A stretch of 7,249 bases of DNA from positions 1-7,249 of the forward strand of contig DASRPM010000314.1 of assembly GCA_035646375.1 (NCBI GenBank). The letters are read 5' to 3'. The notes under the pieces were generated by a model. The model was not told the DNA's origin. It made no database searches and was given only the letters and a program-made list of their open reading frames with translations. Position numbers and translations under genes: made by a program. Below, one piece after another: positions 1 to 6,049 of this stretch. This DNA is from DASYRM01 sp035646375. Lineage in GTDB: Bacteria > Acidobacteriota > Vicinamibacteria > Vicinamibacterales > UBA2999. The stretch's first letter is position 1, and the number at the start of each line of letters is the position of its first letter.

Positions 1-2217
1 CAACGCCGCCGGCAGCGCCGCGTCCGAGGCGGCGATGCGCTGGGCGCGCGCGGCCGGTGTTTCGCGCGGCACGTTCTTCGCCCGGCTCGTGACGAGCTCG
101 TAAAGCTCGCGCGAGGCCGCTTCGATGTCGGCGCGCCGGGCGAGGCGGTACGTCTTCAGGCCCTGGCGATCGAGCACCCAGACGTAGCTCGCGTCGGGGC
201 CGAGCGCGTACTCGACGAGCGTGGTGTCGGCGTCGAGCACCTCTCGCCGGATGGACTCGACGTCGAGCGGCTGGGGCTGCGTGAGAGCGCTGTACTCCGG
301 GCTGGTGGCGCGGATGCGTGCCCGCACCTCCTCGTACTCGGCCTCGAGCGCCTGCGTTTCCTTCATCAGCGCCTCGCCCTCTCCCTGCACCCGAGCGGCC
401 TGCGCGGCGAACAGTCGATCGGCTTTTGCCTGGAGCAGGTGCGCGAGTTGCCGCTCGCGCTCCACGAGTGACGGGTCCACACCCCGCCGGAGCTCGGCCC
501 CGCTTTCCGCGAGCATGTCGAGCAGGCTGCGCGCCTTGGTGCGCTCATTTGTTTGCAGCGCTAGTGCGTCCAATCCCTCGCCCGGGCGCTCCTGGTGTCG
601 CTGCATCAGCAGATCGATGGCGAGCAGGTATGCGTCTTGATGACGGCCCAGGTAGGCTGCACGCATCTCCGGATTCGAGGAAATACTGCGAACACCTTCG
701 AGCGCCAGCAGGGCCTCCTGTGCGCTTGCAAGGGCCTCATCGGAGCGGCCGAGGCGCCGTTGTGCGCGCGCAATGATAGGAAGGGCGATCCCCAGGCCCG
801 CCCGATCAGCGATTGAGCGAAAGATTGCGACTGCGTTTCGGCTGTGCTCGAGGGCCCGGGATGTATCTCCCTGGAGAAGGAAGGTGTCAGCGAGATACGT
901 CAGTGCGACGGCTTCACCGCGGCGATCTCCACTCTGTCGCCGAAGCTCCACGGCGCGGCTGAGTGACTCCGCAGCCAGGTTGGCTCGCCCCAAGGCGAGC
1001 TGCGTCCGCCCCAGGTTGGTGAGCGTAATTCCTTCCGCGCGGCGGTCTCCGACAATCTGCCTCAGGGAGATGGCTTGCTCGTAGTGGAGGAGCGCGGCGG
1101 CGTCATCTCCGTCGAACGTGGCCGTAAGTCCCAGTAGCGTCAGCGTATCGGCCTCGCCCGCGCGGTCGTTGACCGTACGCCGGATTGAGAGAGACTGCTG
1201 CAGGTATTCGAACGCGCGAGTGAGATCCCCCGCGGATGTATAAGACACGCCGATGTTGTAGAGGGCCAGGGCCTCACGTCGCCGGTCTCCAGTCTCTCGA
1301 AACAGCGTCAGCGCAAGGCGATATTGTTCCAGGGCGCGCTGCCAGTCCGCCATGTCCGCCGACAGCTTGCCGAGATTGTTTCGCGTCACCGCTTCTCGAC
1401 CACGATCTTGAATCGCGGTGAAACCTGCGAGCGCCTCGCGGTAAGCGGCCAGGGCCGCCTCGGGGTCACCGATCTGATCGAACGCCCCACCCAGTGCGTT
1501 CACGACCGAGGCGTACATCGGGTCGTCCTTGGTGAATAGCGATTGTGCGCGCCTCAGCTGGCGGAGCGCCGCCCGTGCATCGCTCTGGCGAAGTTCCAGA
1601 ATGCCGAGGCTGTAGAAGGAGAGGCCGCGCTCGTAATCGAGGCCAAGCGTTTCGAACAGGGCCTGGGCGGCTTCGAAGCGCTTTCGAGCCTCTTCACGGG
1701 AGACGGCCGTGTTCGATCGAAGCTGAGGAGCCGCTTCCGCAAGCAGCCGTTCGGCTTGCGCGTGCATGACGTCTCTATCGCCAGCAGGATGCCAATCGAT
1801 GACACGCAGTTGGTAACTGCGCGACGTCTGATCGGATGCAGGGGCAACGCTTTCGACGATCACTTGATACGAACCGGCGGCCGCTGCCACCCAGGCGACG
1901 CGCTCCGGCCCGATTGTGCTGTTGGGGCTGTCCGAGGTGAGAAGCGTTGCGCCGTCTGGCGACTGAAGGCGAATGGAGACGTCCGCGCCACGTTGGTCGA
2001 TCACCAGGTACACGAAGTCGCTGGATGCGAGATCGATAGTAAAGATCTGGCGTTCGCCACCCCGGACCGTGCGATCGATGACGGCGCCGTGCGTGAGGCT
2101 CGATGCGGCCTGCTGAGCGAGGGCTGCAGGCGTCGCGGCAGAGGAGAGGGGCTGTGGGCTCAGCACAGCCAACCCGACCGCCGCCATCGCGACCGCCTGC
2201 AGTGCCCGCCTTCTCAC
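1..2217 (-). CDS. Secreted TPR-CHAT protein (caspase-like), 3' end cut by window edge
   Basis: The reading frame is open for 739 codons to the window edge. I chose the GTG at 2217 over the in-frame ATG at 2187 because AGGGG sits 6 nt upstream and the GTG gives a full signal peptide: an MRRRALQAVA start, a hydrophobic core and an ALA|Q cleavage site near residue 34. Residues about 45-140 look like a PPC-type beta domain (FVYLVIDQRGADVSIRL, ending in GSYQVIVES). Residues about 197-507 form eight TPR units. Residues about 580-635 are probably coiled coil. From about 655 the CHAT domain begins (SIRREVLDADTTLVEYALG, then SYVWVLDRQGLKTYRL). CHAT domains are caspase-clan cysteine peptidases, but the catalytic His and Cys would lie beyond position 1, so activity cannot be judged. 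It is the last visible gene of the kinase operon, 9 bp after the small gene. Export implies action outside the cytoplasmic membrane. The family is clear; the substrate is unknown. Confidence 0.9.
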   Translation of the reverse strand, partial: MRRRALQAVAMAAVGLAVLSPQPLSSAATPAALAQQAASSLTHGAVIDRTVRGGERQIFTIDLASSDFVYLVIDQRGADVSIRLQSPDGATLLTSDSPNSTIGPERVAWVAAAAGSYQVIVESVAPASDQTSRSYQLRVIDWHPAGDRDVMHAQAERLLAEAAPQLRSNTAVSREEARKRFEAAQALFETLGLDYERGLSFYSLGILELRQSDARAALRQLRRAQSLFTKDDPMYASVVNALGGAFDQIGDPEAALAAYREALAGFTAIQDRGREAVTRNNLGKLSADMADWQRALEQYRLALTLFRETGDRRREALALYNIGVSYTSAGDLTRAFEYLQQSLSIRRTVNDRAGEADTLTLLGLTATFDGDDAAALLHYEQAISLRQIVGDRRAEGITLTNLGRTQLALGRANLAAESLSRAVELRRQSGDRRGEAVALTYLADTFLLQGDTSRALEHSRNAVAIFRSIADRAGLGIALPIIARAQRRLGRSDEALASAQEALLALEGVRSISSNPEMRAAYLGRHQDAYLLAIDLLMQRHQERPGEGLDALALQTNERTKARSLLDMLAESGAELRRGVDPSLVERERQLAHLLQAKADRLFAAQAARVQGEGEALMKETQALEAEYEEVRARIRATSPEYSALTQPQPLDVESIRREVLDADTTLVEYALGPDASYVWVLDRQGLKTYRLARRADIEAASRELYELVTSRAKNVPRETPAARAQRIAASDAALPAAL
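697..1629 (-). repeat. TPR array, eight units at a strict 40-codon (120-bp) period
   Basis: This part of the TPR-CHAT gene encodes eight helix-turn-helix repeats of 40 residues, starting near residues 196, 236, 276, 316, 356, 396, 436 and 476. The linker Asp-Arg is exactly in register at residues 271, 311, 351, 391, 431 and 471, followed by the A-helix pattern xLxxLGxxxxxxGD and the B-helix ALxxxxxAxxL. Forty-residue rather than 34-residue spacing matches the kinesin-light-chain-like TPR class common in CHAT proteins. Such arrays bind partner proteins or peptides. The DNA repeats are diverged, so this is a protein-level repeat. Confidence 0.85.
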
Positions 2218-2223
2218 GCGTGG

Positions 2224-2228
2224 CCCCT
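2224..2228 (-). promoter_or_regulatory. Ribosome binding site deciding the GTG start of the TPR-CHAT gene
   Basis: Read on the minus strand, AGGGG lies 6 nt before GTG 2217. Its first two bases are the last two of the TAG that ends the upstream 130-aa gene. The same TAG is in frame with the GTG, so the start cannot be further upstream. The arrangement suggests that ribosomes finishing the small gene reinitiate on the TPR-CHAT gene. Confidence 0.65.
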
Positions 2229-2619
2229 AGGACTTCGCCTTCGGGTCAGGACCGGGATCGGCCGCGTCCCAATCGTCGATCGCGCCCGTAAGCCCAGGCG
2301 CAGTGAAGTACCCGCCTCCCGACCCGGCGCCCGGTGCCCGATAGGTGGCCGCGTTGCTGAACGTGTACAGGTTTCCATCGTCGCCAGTGGCCTGAAACCC
2401 GCCGAGGTTCAGCGTGTCGCCTGCAGCAGGGTTCATCGCCGTGCCGCCGCCCCCGGCCTTTGCGGTATACACGGCGGTGTTGATCTTCGTCCCGTTTCCG
2501 CTTTGCCCCTGTGACAAATAGTTGATGCTCGGCGAACCGGCGGCCATCGAGACCACGATGTTCCCGCAGTCTGTGGTGCCGCCGCTCGCCGTTGCGTGCT
2601 GCAGATCGTAGCTTGGCAT
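2227..2619 (-). CDS. Unrecognised 130-aa Gly/Ala-rich protein between the DUF4384 and CHAT genes
   Basis: I do not recognise this protein. The ATG has a good ribosome binding site (GGAG, 7 nt spacing), the gene fits tightly between its neighbours (27 bp and 9 bp gaps), and the translation reads like a folded protein rather than an antisense shadow. There is no signal peptide and no membrane segment, although the genes on both sides encode secreted proteins. It is rich in Gly, Ala, Thr, Ser and Asn, with likely beta-strands (NIVVSM near 20-25, NTAVYTAKAGGGG near 47-59, DTLNLGGFQATGDDGNLYTF near 68-87), one cysteine (C18), and an acidic Pro-rich tail (DDWDAADPGPDPKAKS). Base composition is lower in GC than the kinase gene. 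By position it could be a partner, substrate or toxin-like effector of the CHAT protein. That is inference only. Confidence 0.75.
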   Translation of the reverse strand: MPSYDLQHATASGGTTDCGNIVVSMAAGSPSINYLSQGQSGNGTKINTAVYTAKAGGGGTAMNPAAGDTLNLGGFQATGDDGNLYTFSNAATYRAPGAGSGGGYFTAPGLTGAIDDWDAADPGPDPKAKS

Positions 2620-2626
2620 GTTCTTT

Positions 2627-2630
2627 CTCC
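2627..2630 (-). promoter_or_regulatory. Ribosome binding site of the 130-aa gene
   Basis: The minus strand carries GGAG, extended as GGAGAAAG, 7 nt before ATG 2619 in the 27-bp gap after the DUF4384 gene. This is the main nucleotide-level support that the small gene is translated. Confidence 0.65.
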
Positions 2631-2646
2631 GTGAAGAATCTGTCGT

Positions 2647-3546
2647 TTACCGTGGGGGAGCGCCGGCGCCGCGAACGCGCGCGTGCGACAGCGTGAAGCG
2701 GGTCGCCACGAGCGACGGGCTCGTGGTCACGACCCTGAAGACCGTTTGGGGTGGCGGGTCCTGCTGCGTCAGCAGCCGAGTGGCATCCGCGCCGGCCCGC
2801 TGCTCTTCATTCGACCAGGCTTTGCCGGCGCCGCCGACCATCTCGAGCTGTTCGACGGTGGCGCCGGCTTCCTTCTCCCAGCGCGCGACCGTCTCGCGAC
2901 TGAGGAGAAGTGGACCGGGTCCTGGCGTGACGTCGGTCAGCGGTTGCTGTGAGATCAGTACGGTGATGAGCTCGGACACCTGGTTCGGGCGCGTAGCCTG
3001 CAGCGTGAAGAACGGCGGTGCATCGGTTTGCGCCGGCAACTCCACGAGGCGTCCCGCGGTGACACGGTTGTCGCCGCCGCGTGCCCGCGTCGTCGGGAAG
3101 ATCAGATAGGGGTCGCTCATCGTGCCGTCGGCGTACTGCTCGCGGTCGATCACGTAGAGGTAGCCGTCTCGCGGCGACTCCACCGACACGCGCACGCGAT
3201 CCCCGAGCGCCAGCGGCGTACCGGCTTCGACGCGCTGCGGCGTCCACTGTACGGCGCCCTGCGGATCCTGCACGAGCAGCCGCGCCGTGTCCCCCGGCGC
3301 CGCCGCGCGAAGCTTCCAGATGGTGACGCCGATTTCCGACACCGATCCGGTTGCCGGTTTTGCGCCAGGCCGATTCACGCGACGGTACAGCGGGCCGGCG
3401 CCAGCAGTTGCCTTGGGCGCCGCCGGGCGGGCCTTGAGAAACTTCTCCGGCACCAGCGTTCGGGTCTGGTCGTCGGTGCCTTGGGCGACTAGCGGCAGCG
3501 ACAGTGTTGCGACCACGGCAAGCGTCCACGCGGTTCTAGTCCACAT
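2647..3546 (-). CDS. Secreted DUF4384-domain protein
   Basis: A 299-aa product. The start chosen is ATG 3546, not the longer in-frame possibility at 3684, because the shorter form begins with a clean signal peptide (MWTRTAWTLAVVATLSLPLVA, cleavage near residue 21) and has GGAG 7 nt upstream. The mature protein has a Pro/Ala-rich linker to about residue 65, then a beta-rich DUF4384 region at about 105-205: GDRVRVSVESPRDGYLYVID, the DPYLIFPTT strand, the AGRLVELP turn and a closing ITVLISQQPL strand. The C-terminal third contains a short helix (ETVARWEKEAGATVEQLEMV) and beta segments with no assignment. DUF4384 is a small beta domain of unknown ligand, often found next to or fused to bacterial Ser/Thr kinases and caspase-like peptidases. 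It overlaps the kinase gene by 11 bp, so the two are probably translationally coupled. No catalytic residues are evident, and a ligand-binding or kinase-accessory role is an inference. Confidence 0.85.
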   Translation of the reverse strand: MWTRTAWTLAVVATLSLPLVAQGTDDQTRTLVPEKFLKARPAAPKATAGAGPLYRRVNRPGAKPATGSVSEIGVTIWKLRAAAPGDTARLLVQDPQGAVQWTPQRVEAGTPLALGDRVRVSVESPRDGYLYVIDREQYADGTMSDPYLIFPTTRARGGDNRVTAGRLVELPAQTDAPPFFTLQATRPNQVSELITVLISQQPLTDVTPGPGPLLLSRETVARWEKEAGATVEQLEMVGGAGKAWSNEEQRAGADATRLLTQQDPPPQTVFRVVTTSPSLVATRFTLSHARVRGAGAPPR

Positions 3547-5350
3547 GTTGCAGCTCCATCCTGGTGACGACGCTGGGGCCGGCGCCCACGAGCGTGGCCC
3601 TGGCAGCGGATCGATCGCGCGAGACCTGTGCCTGCGACGCACTCGCGTCAAGTTGCGCGCGAAGGCGAGCGCCGGCTTCTGCATCCGACACGATGCCGCG
3701 CTCGCCCGCGCTCACGCGCGCCGCGGCGGCGGCGAGCTCGGAGATGCCGGTCGCCGACGACACGAGCCAGAGCGTGTCGCGACCAGGCGCGCCGGCGAAC
3801 CCGATCCACTCCGTCGTGAGCCGGCCACCACCGGAGGGCGTGGTACCGGCGAACAGGACCTCGAGGCCGGTGGGGTTGTCCACGCCAGGCCGGTCGTCGC
3901 TCACCAGATACACATGCGACGCGCCGGTGGGCTGCACGTTCACGCGAAACCCCCAGCCGTTGCGATACGACTCGTCGCCCAGCGATGGAACGATCGGCGC
4001 CGCCGGCGAAGCGCCCTGGCGGACGTCGAGCCAGAACACGACGGGGCTGGTAGTCGGCAAGGCGGGTGACGCAGCGGGCGCGTTGCTGCTCTGCGAGCTG
4101 TCGGCGCTCGGCGCCGTGCGACCGCGCCAGACGAACAGCGCGGCAGCCGCGGCCAGGACCACGATGACCGCGAGCACCGTGGCCCGCCCGACTCGTGGCG
4201 CCCGCGGCGCCGCGACGATCGTCGTACGCGCGCCGCTGTCGTGCTCGAGCAGCCGCAGCTCGGCGAGGCAGTCGGCCATGGTGGGGAAGCGCTCGGCCGG
4301 TTCAAGGGCCAGCATCCGGCGCACGATCCGATCGAGCTCCGCGGCGGGGCCGGTCGCACCAGGCTGCCCTTCGTACGGCCGGTCCAGGATCGCCGAAGCC
4401 GTGACCGCCGGCGTGGCGCCGCGGAACGGATGCTTCCCCGTGACCAGCTCCGCGATCACGATCCCCAGGCTGAACATGTCGGAGCGGCCGTCCACGATGC
4501 GGCCGGCGAGCTGTTCGGGCGCCATGTATTCGAGCGTCCCCAGCGTCTGCCCGATGCGGGTCAACGCCGGCGAGGTGTCCGCCATGGTGTTGCTGCTGTC
4601 GAGGCCGTACGGCTTGGCAATACCGAAGTCGAGCAGCATCGTGCGCCCGTCGGCCAGCATCAGCATGTTGTGCGGCTTGATGTCGCGGTGGAGCACGCCG
4701 CGGCCGTGCGCGTAGGTCAGTGCCGACGCCAGGCTGATGGCGATGCGAAGCGCGGCGGGTAGCGGCAGCGGTCCGCGGCGCAGTCGCTCGACGAGCGCTT
4801 CGCCGTCGAGCAGCGGCATGACCAGATAGGCCACGCCACCCTGGTCGCCGACGTCGAAGAGCGGGCAGATGTTCGGATGATCGAGCTGCGAGATGGTGCG
4901 CGCCTCGCGGTCGAACCGGGCGCGGAACGCGGGATCCGCGGCCACGTCGGGCCGCAGGATCTTGATCGCCACCAGGCGATCGAGGCGCGTGTCGCGGCCG
5001 CGATACACCTCGCCCATGCCGCCGGCACCGATGCCCGCCAGGATCTCGTAGGGGCCGAGGTGGGTGCCCGCCGCGAGGCGCATGCGCTGAGAGGAGCCGG
5101 AATTATAGCCAGCCGCGCCGCTGGTTCCGGCGGCGTGGTCGGGGTCTTCGGCGACCAGGTCCTCCGGTACCCACACGGGGTGATCGAGCGGGCTGTGGTG
5201 GTCGTCCTGGGCCAGGAGCGACTCGACTTCGCGCCGCAGCCCGGTGTCACCCGCGCACAAGTTGGTCAGGAACGCCTCTCGTTCCCCCGCCGGCCTGTCG
5301 AGCACGGCCTCATAGAGCTCCGACACGCGCTGCCACCTCTCAGGGGTCAT
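3536..5350 (-). CDS. Transmembrane Ser/Thr protein kinase with DUF4384-like ectodomain
   Basis: A 604-aa product starting at ATG 5350 (MTPERWQRVSELYEAVL). Residues 1-55 are the helical N-terminal segment common in acidobacterial kinases. The Hanks-type catalytic domain spans about 101-370: Gly-rich loop GIGAGGMGEVY (106-116), catalytic Lys in VAIK (K130), HRDIKPHN with D223 and N228, DFG at 241-243, a Ser/Thr-rich activation loop, and APE at 277-279. All key residues are present, so it should be active. A single membrane helix follows at about 390-408 (TVLAVIVVLAAAAALFVW). The external part (about 410-604) has a Ser/Pro linker, then a beta region (NGWGFRVNVQPTGASHVYLV, later DTLWLVSSATGISELAAA) resembling DUF4384. 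The kinase should therefore sense something outside and phosphorylate targets inside, the divergent sigma factor being the obvious candidate. It is the first gene of the operon. The ribosome binding site is weak (GAGACGG, close to the ATG). Confidence 0.95.
   Translation of the reverse strand: MTPERWQRVSELYEAVLDRPAGEREAFLTNLCAGDTGLRREVESLLAQDDHHSPLDHPVWVPEDLVAEDPDHAAGTSGAAGYNSGSSQRMRLAAGTHLGPYEILAGIGAGGMGEVYRGRDTRLDRLVAIKILRPDVAADPAFRARFDREARTISQLDHPNICPLFDVGDQGGVAYLVMPLLDGEALVERLRRGPLPLPAALRIAISLASALTYAHGRGVLHRDIKPHNMLMLADGRTMLLDFGIAKPYGLDSSNTMADTSPALTRIGQTLGTLEYMAPEQLAGRIVDGRSDMFSLGIVIAELVTGKHPFRGATPAVTASAILDRPYEGQPGATGPAAELDRIVRRMLALEPAERFPTMADCLAELRLLEHDSGARTTIVAAPRAPRVGRATVLAVIVVLAAAAALFVWRGRTAPSADSSQSSNAPAASPALPTTSPVVFWLDVRQGASPAAPIVPSLGDESYRNGWGFRVNVQPTGASHVYLVSDDRPGVDNPTGLEVLFAGTTPSGGGRLTTEWIGFAGAPGRDTLWLVSSATGISELAAAAARVSAGERGIVSDAEAGARLRAQLDASASQAQVSRDRSAARATLVGAGPSVVTRMELQHVD
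3554..3557 (-). promoter_or_regulatory. Ribosome binding site of the DUF4384 gene, inside the kinase gene
   Basis: On the minus strand GGAG lies 7 nt before ATG 3546, within the last codons of the kinase. It decides the start of the DUF4384 protein and marks start-stop coupling between the two genes. Confidence 0.65.
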
Positions 5351-5467
5351 GAAACCGTCTCGTTTGTGCAGGGAACCTCGAATCTTAGCCGAACCCGGCT
5401 CCCTGCCCGGTCCGTCCCCTACTTCTATAAGCGCAAGCCGGGGCGACCAACTACAATCCGCCCGGTC
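5351..5467. promoter_or_regulatory. Divergent promoter region between kinase operon and sigma factor gene
   Basis: This 117-bp gap is the only intergenic space that can drive both the kinase operon and the sigma gene. Candidate elements are weak and none is a complete promoter. Toward the kinase there is TAAGAT (5387-5382 minus) without a good -35, and TTGGTC (5450-5445) with TATAGA (5429-5424) at a short 15-nt spacer. Toward the sigma gene there is TACAAT (5452-5457), ending 10 nt before the ATG, and GGAAC (5372-5376), which resembles an ECF-type -35 but lacks a recognisable -10. Individual calls are tentative; the role of the gap as a bidirectional control region is likely. Confidence 0.6.
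5368..5406. repeat. Perfect 7-bp inverted repeat in the divergent promoter region
   Basis: GCAGGGA (5368-5374) and its exact reverse complement TCCCTGC (5400-5406) are separated by 25 bp. The arm centres are 32 bp apart, about three helical turns, so a dimeric protein could contact both on one face. The TAAGAT candidate for the kinase promoter lies between the arms. A small second palindrome, AGCCG-AACC-CGGCT (5387-5400), is nested inside. It could be an operator or a hairpin in the kinase leader; chance is possible in GC-rich DNA. Confidence 0.4.
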
Positions 5468-6049
5468 ATGGCCGCCGAGGCGCGCGACATCACGGCCCTC
5501 CTGAAAGCATGGGGACAGGGCGACCGTGCCGCGCTCGACGAGCTGACCCCCCTCGTCTACGGCCAGCTCCGGACGCTGGCCGGCCAGTACCTGCGGAAGG
5601 AAAAGGCCGGCCACTCCCTCCAGACGACCGCCCTGGTGCACGAGGCTTACTTGCGGCTGGTTCGGGCCGGCGACGCCGGCTGGAACGACCGCGTGCACTT
5701 CTTCGCGGTGTGCGCCAACGTGATGCGCCGCATCCTGGTGGATCACGCGCGCAAGCGGGCGTCGGCCAAGCGCGGCGGGCCGGCGGTGGCGTTCGGCGGT
5801 GCCGACGTCGATCTCGATCAGCTGCCGGCGCACGAGTCCGAGCGCGCCATCGAGCTGGTGGCGCTCGACGATGCCCTCACGGCGCTGGCCGCCATCGACG
5901 AACGCCGGGCGCGCGTCATCGAGCTGCGCTTCTTCGGCGGTCTCAGCGTGGAGGAGACGGCCACCGCGCTCGACGTCTCGCCGCAGACCGTGATGCGCGA
6001 CTGGAAGCTGGCCCGTGCGTGGCTCACGCGCGAGCTGCGCGGCGCATGA
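5468..6049 (+). CDS. ECF RNA polymerase sigma factor, Sigma70_ECF/TIGR02999 type
   Basis: A 193-aa product from ATG 5468, the only suitable start; no Shine-Dalgarno sequence is visible. Region 2 covers about residues 5-100 with the family signature AGHSLQTTALVHEAYLRLV (47-65) and the conserved VHFFAVCANVMRRILVDHAR (76-95), a strong marker of this family. Region 4 covers about 130-190: LTALAAIDERRARVIELRFF, then the helix-turn-helix GLSVEETATALDVSPQTVMR. It directs RNA polymerase to a dedicated promoter set. There is no anti-sigma gene beside it; its divergent neighbour is a Ser/Thr kinase. The acidic DAED-type motif of region 2.2 is replaced by Q52-T53-T54-A55, which fits activation by phosphorylation as described for ECF43-type EcfP with kinase PknT in Vibrio. 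The family is certain; phospho-control is inferred. Its last 26 bp overlap the converging LtrA gene. Confidence 0.95.
   Translation: MAAEARDITALLKAWGQGDRAALDELTPLVYGQLRTLAGQYLRKEKAGHSLQTTALVHEAYLRLVRAGDAGWNDRVHFFAVCANVMRRILVDHARKRASAKRGGPAVAFGGADVDLDQLPAHESERAIELVALDDALTALAAIDERRARVIELRFFGGLSVEETATALDVSPQTVMRDWKLARAWLTRELRGA

Noticed and set aside
697..1629. CRISPR or tandem DNA repeat, suggested by the 120-bp periodicity
   Set aside because: The period is explained by 40-residue TPR units; the DNA is diverged between units and there are no identical repeats with unique spacers.
1543..2514. A 323-codon open frame on the plus strand
   Set aside because: It lies antisense to the TPR-CHAT and small genes, has a low-complexity Arg/Ala-rich translation without recognisable motifs, and is the usual shadow of a high-GC coding strand.
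3287..4715. Plus-strand open frames of 260 and 383 codons (3287-4069, 3564-4715)
   Set aside because: They are antisense to the kinase and DUF4384 genes, whose motifs are unambiguous. The translations are Arg/Ser/Ala-rich and show no domain.
5387..5400. AGCCG-AACC-CGGCT as a terminator or riboswitch stem
   Set aside because: The stem is only 5 bp, with no T-run, and short GC palindromes are frequent by chance at this composition. It is mentioned only as part of the dyad.
4877..5467. Upstream in-frame extension of the sigma factor
   Set aside because: It would run antisense through the kinase N-terminus and the promoter gap. The family begins normally at ATG 5468.
5351..5833. Upstream in-frame extension of the kinase
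   Set aside because: It crosses the promoter gap and runs antisense to the sigma gene. MTPERWQRVSELYEAVL is a typical N-terminus for these kinases.
1..6049. A true type III-E CRISPR (Craspase) locus
   Set aside because: Only the parts list is similar. No Cas7-11 gene or repeat array is present, and this CHAT protein carries a signal peptide.
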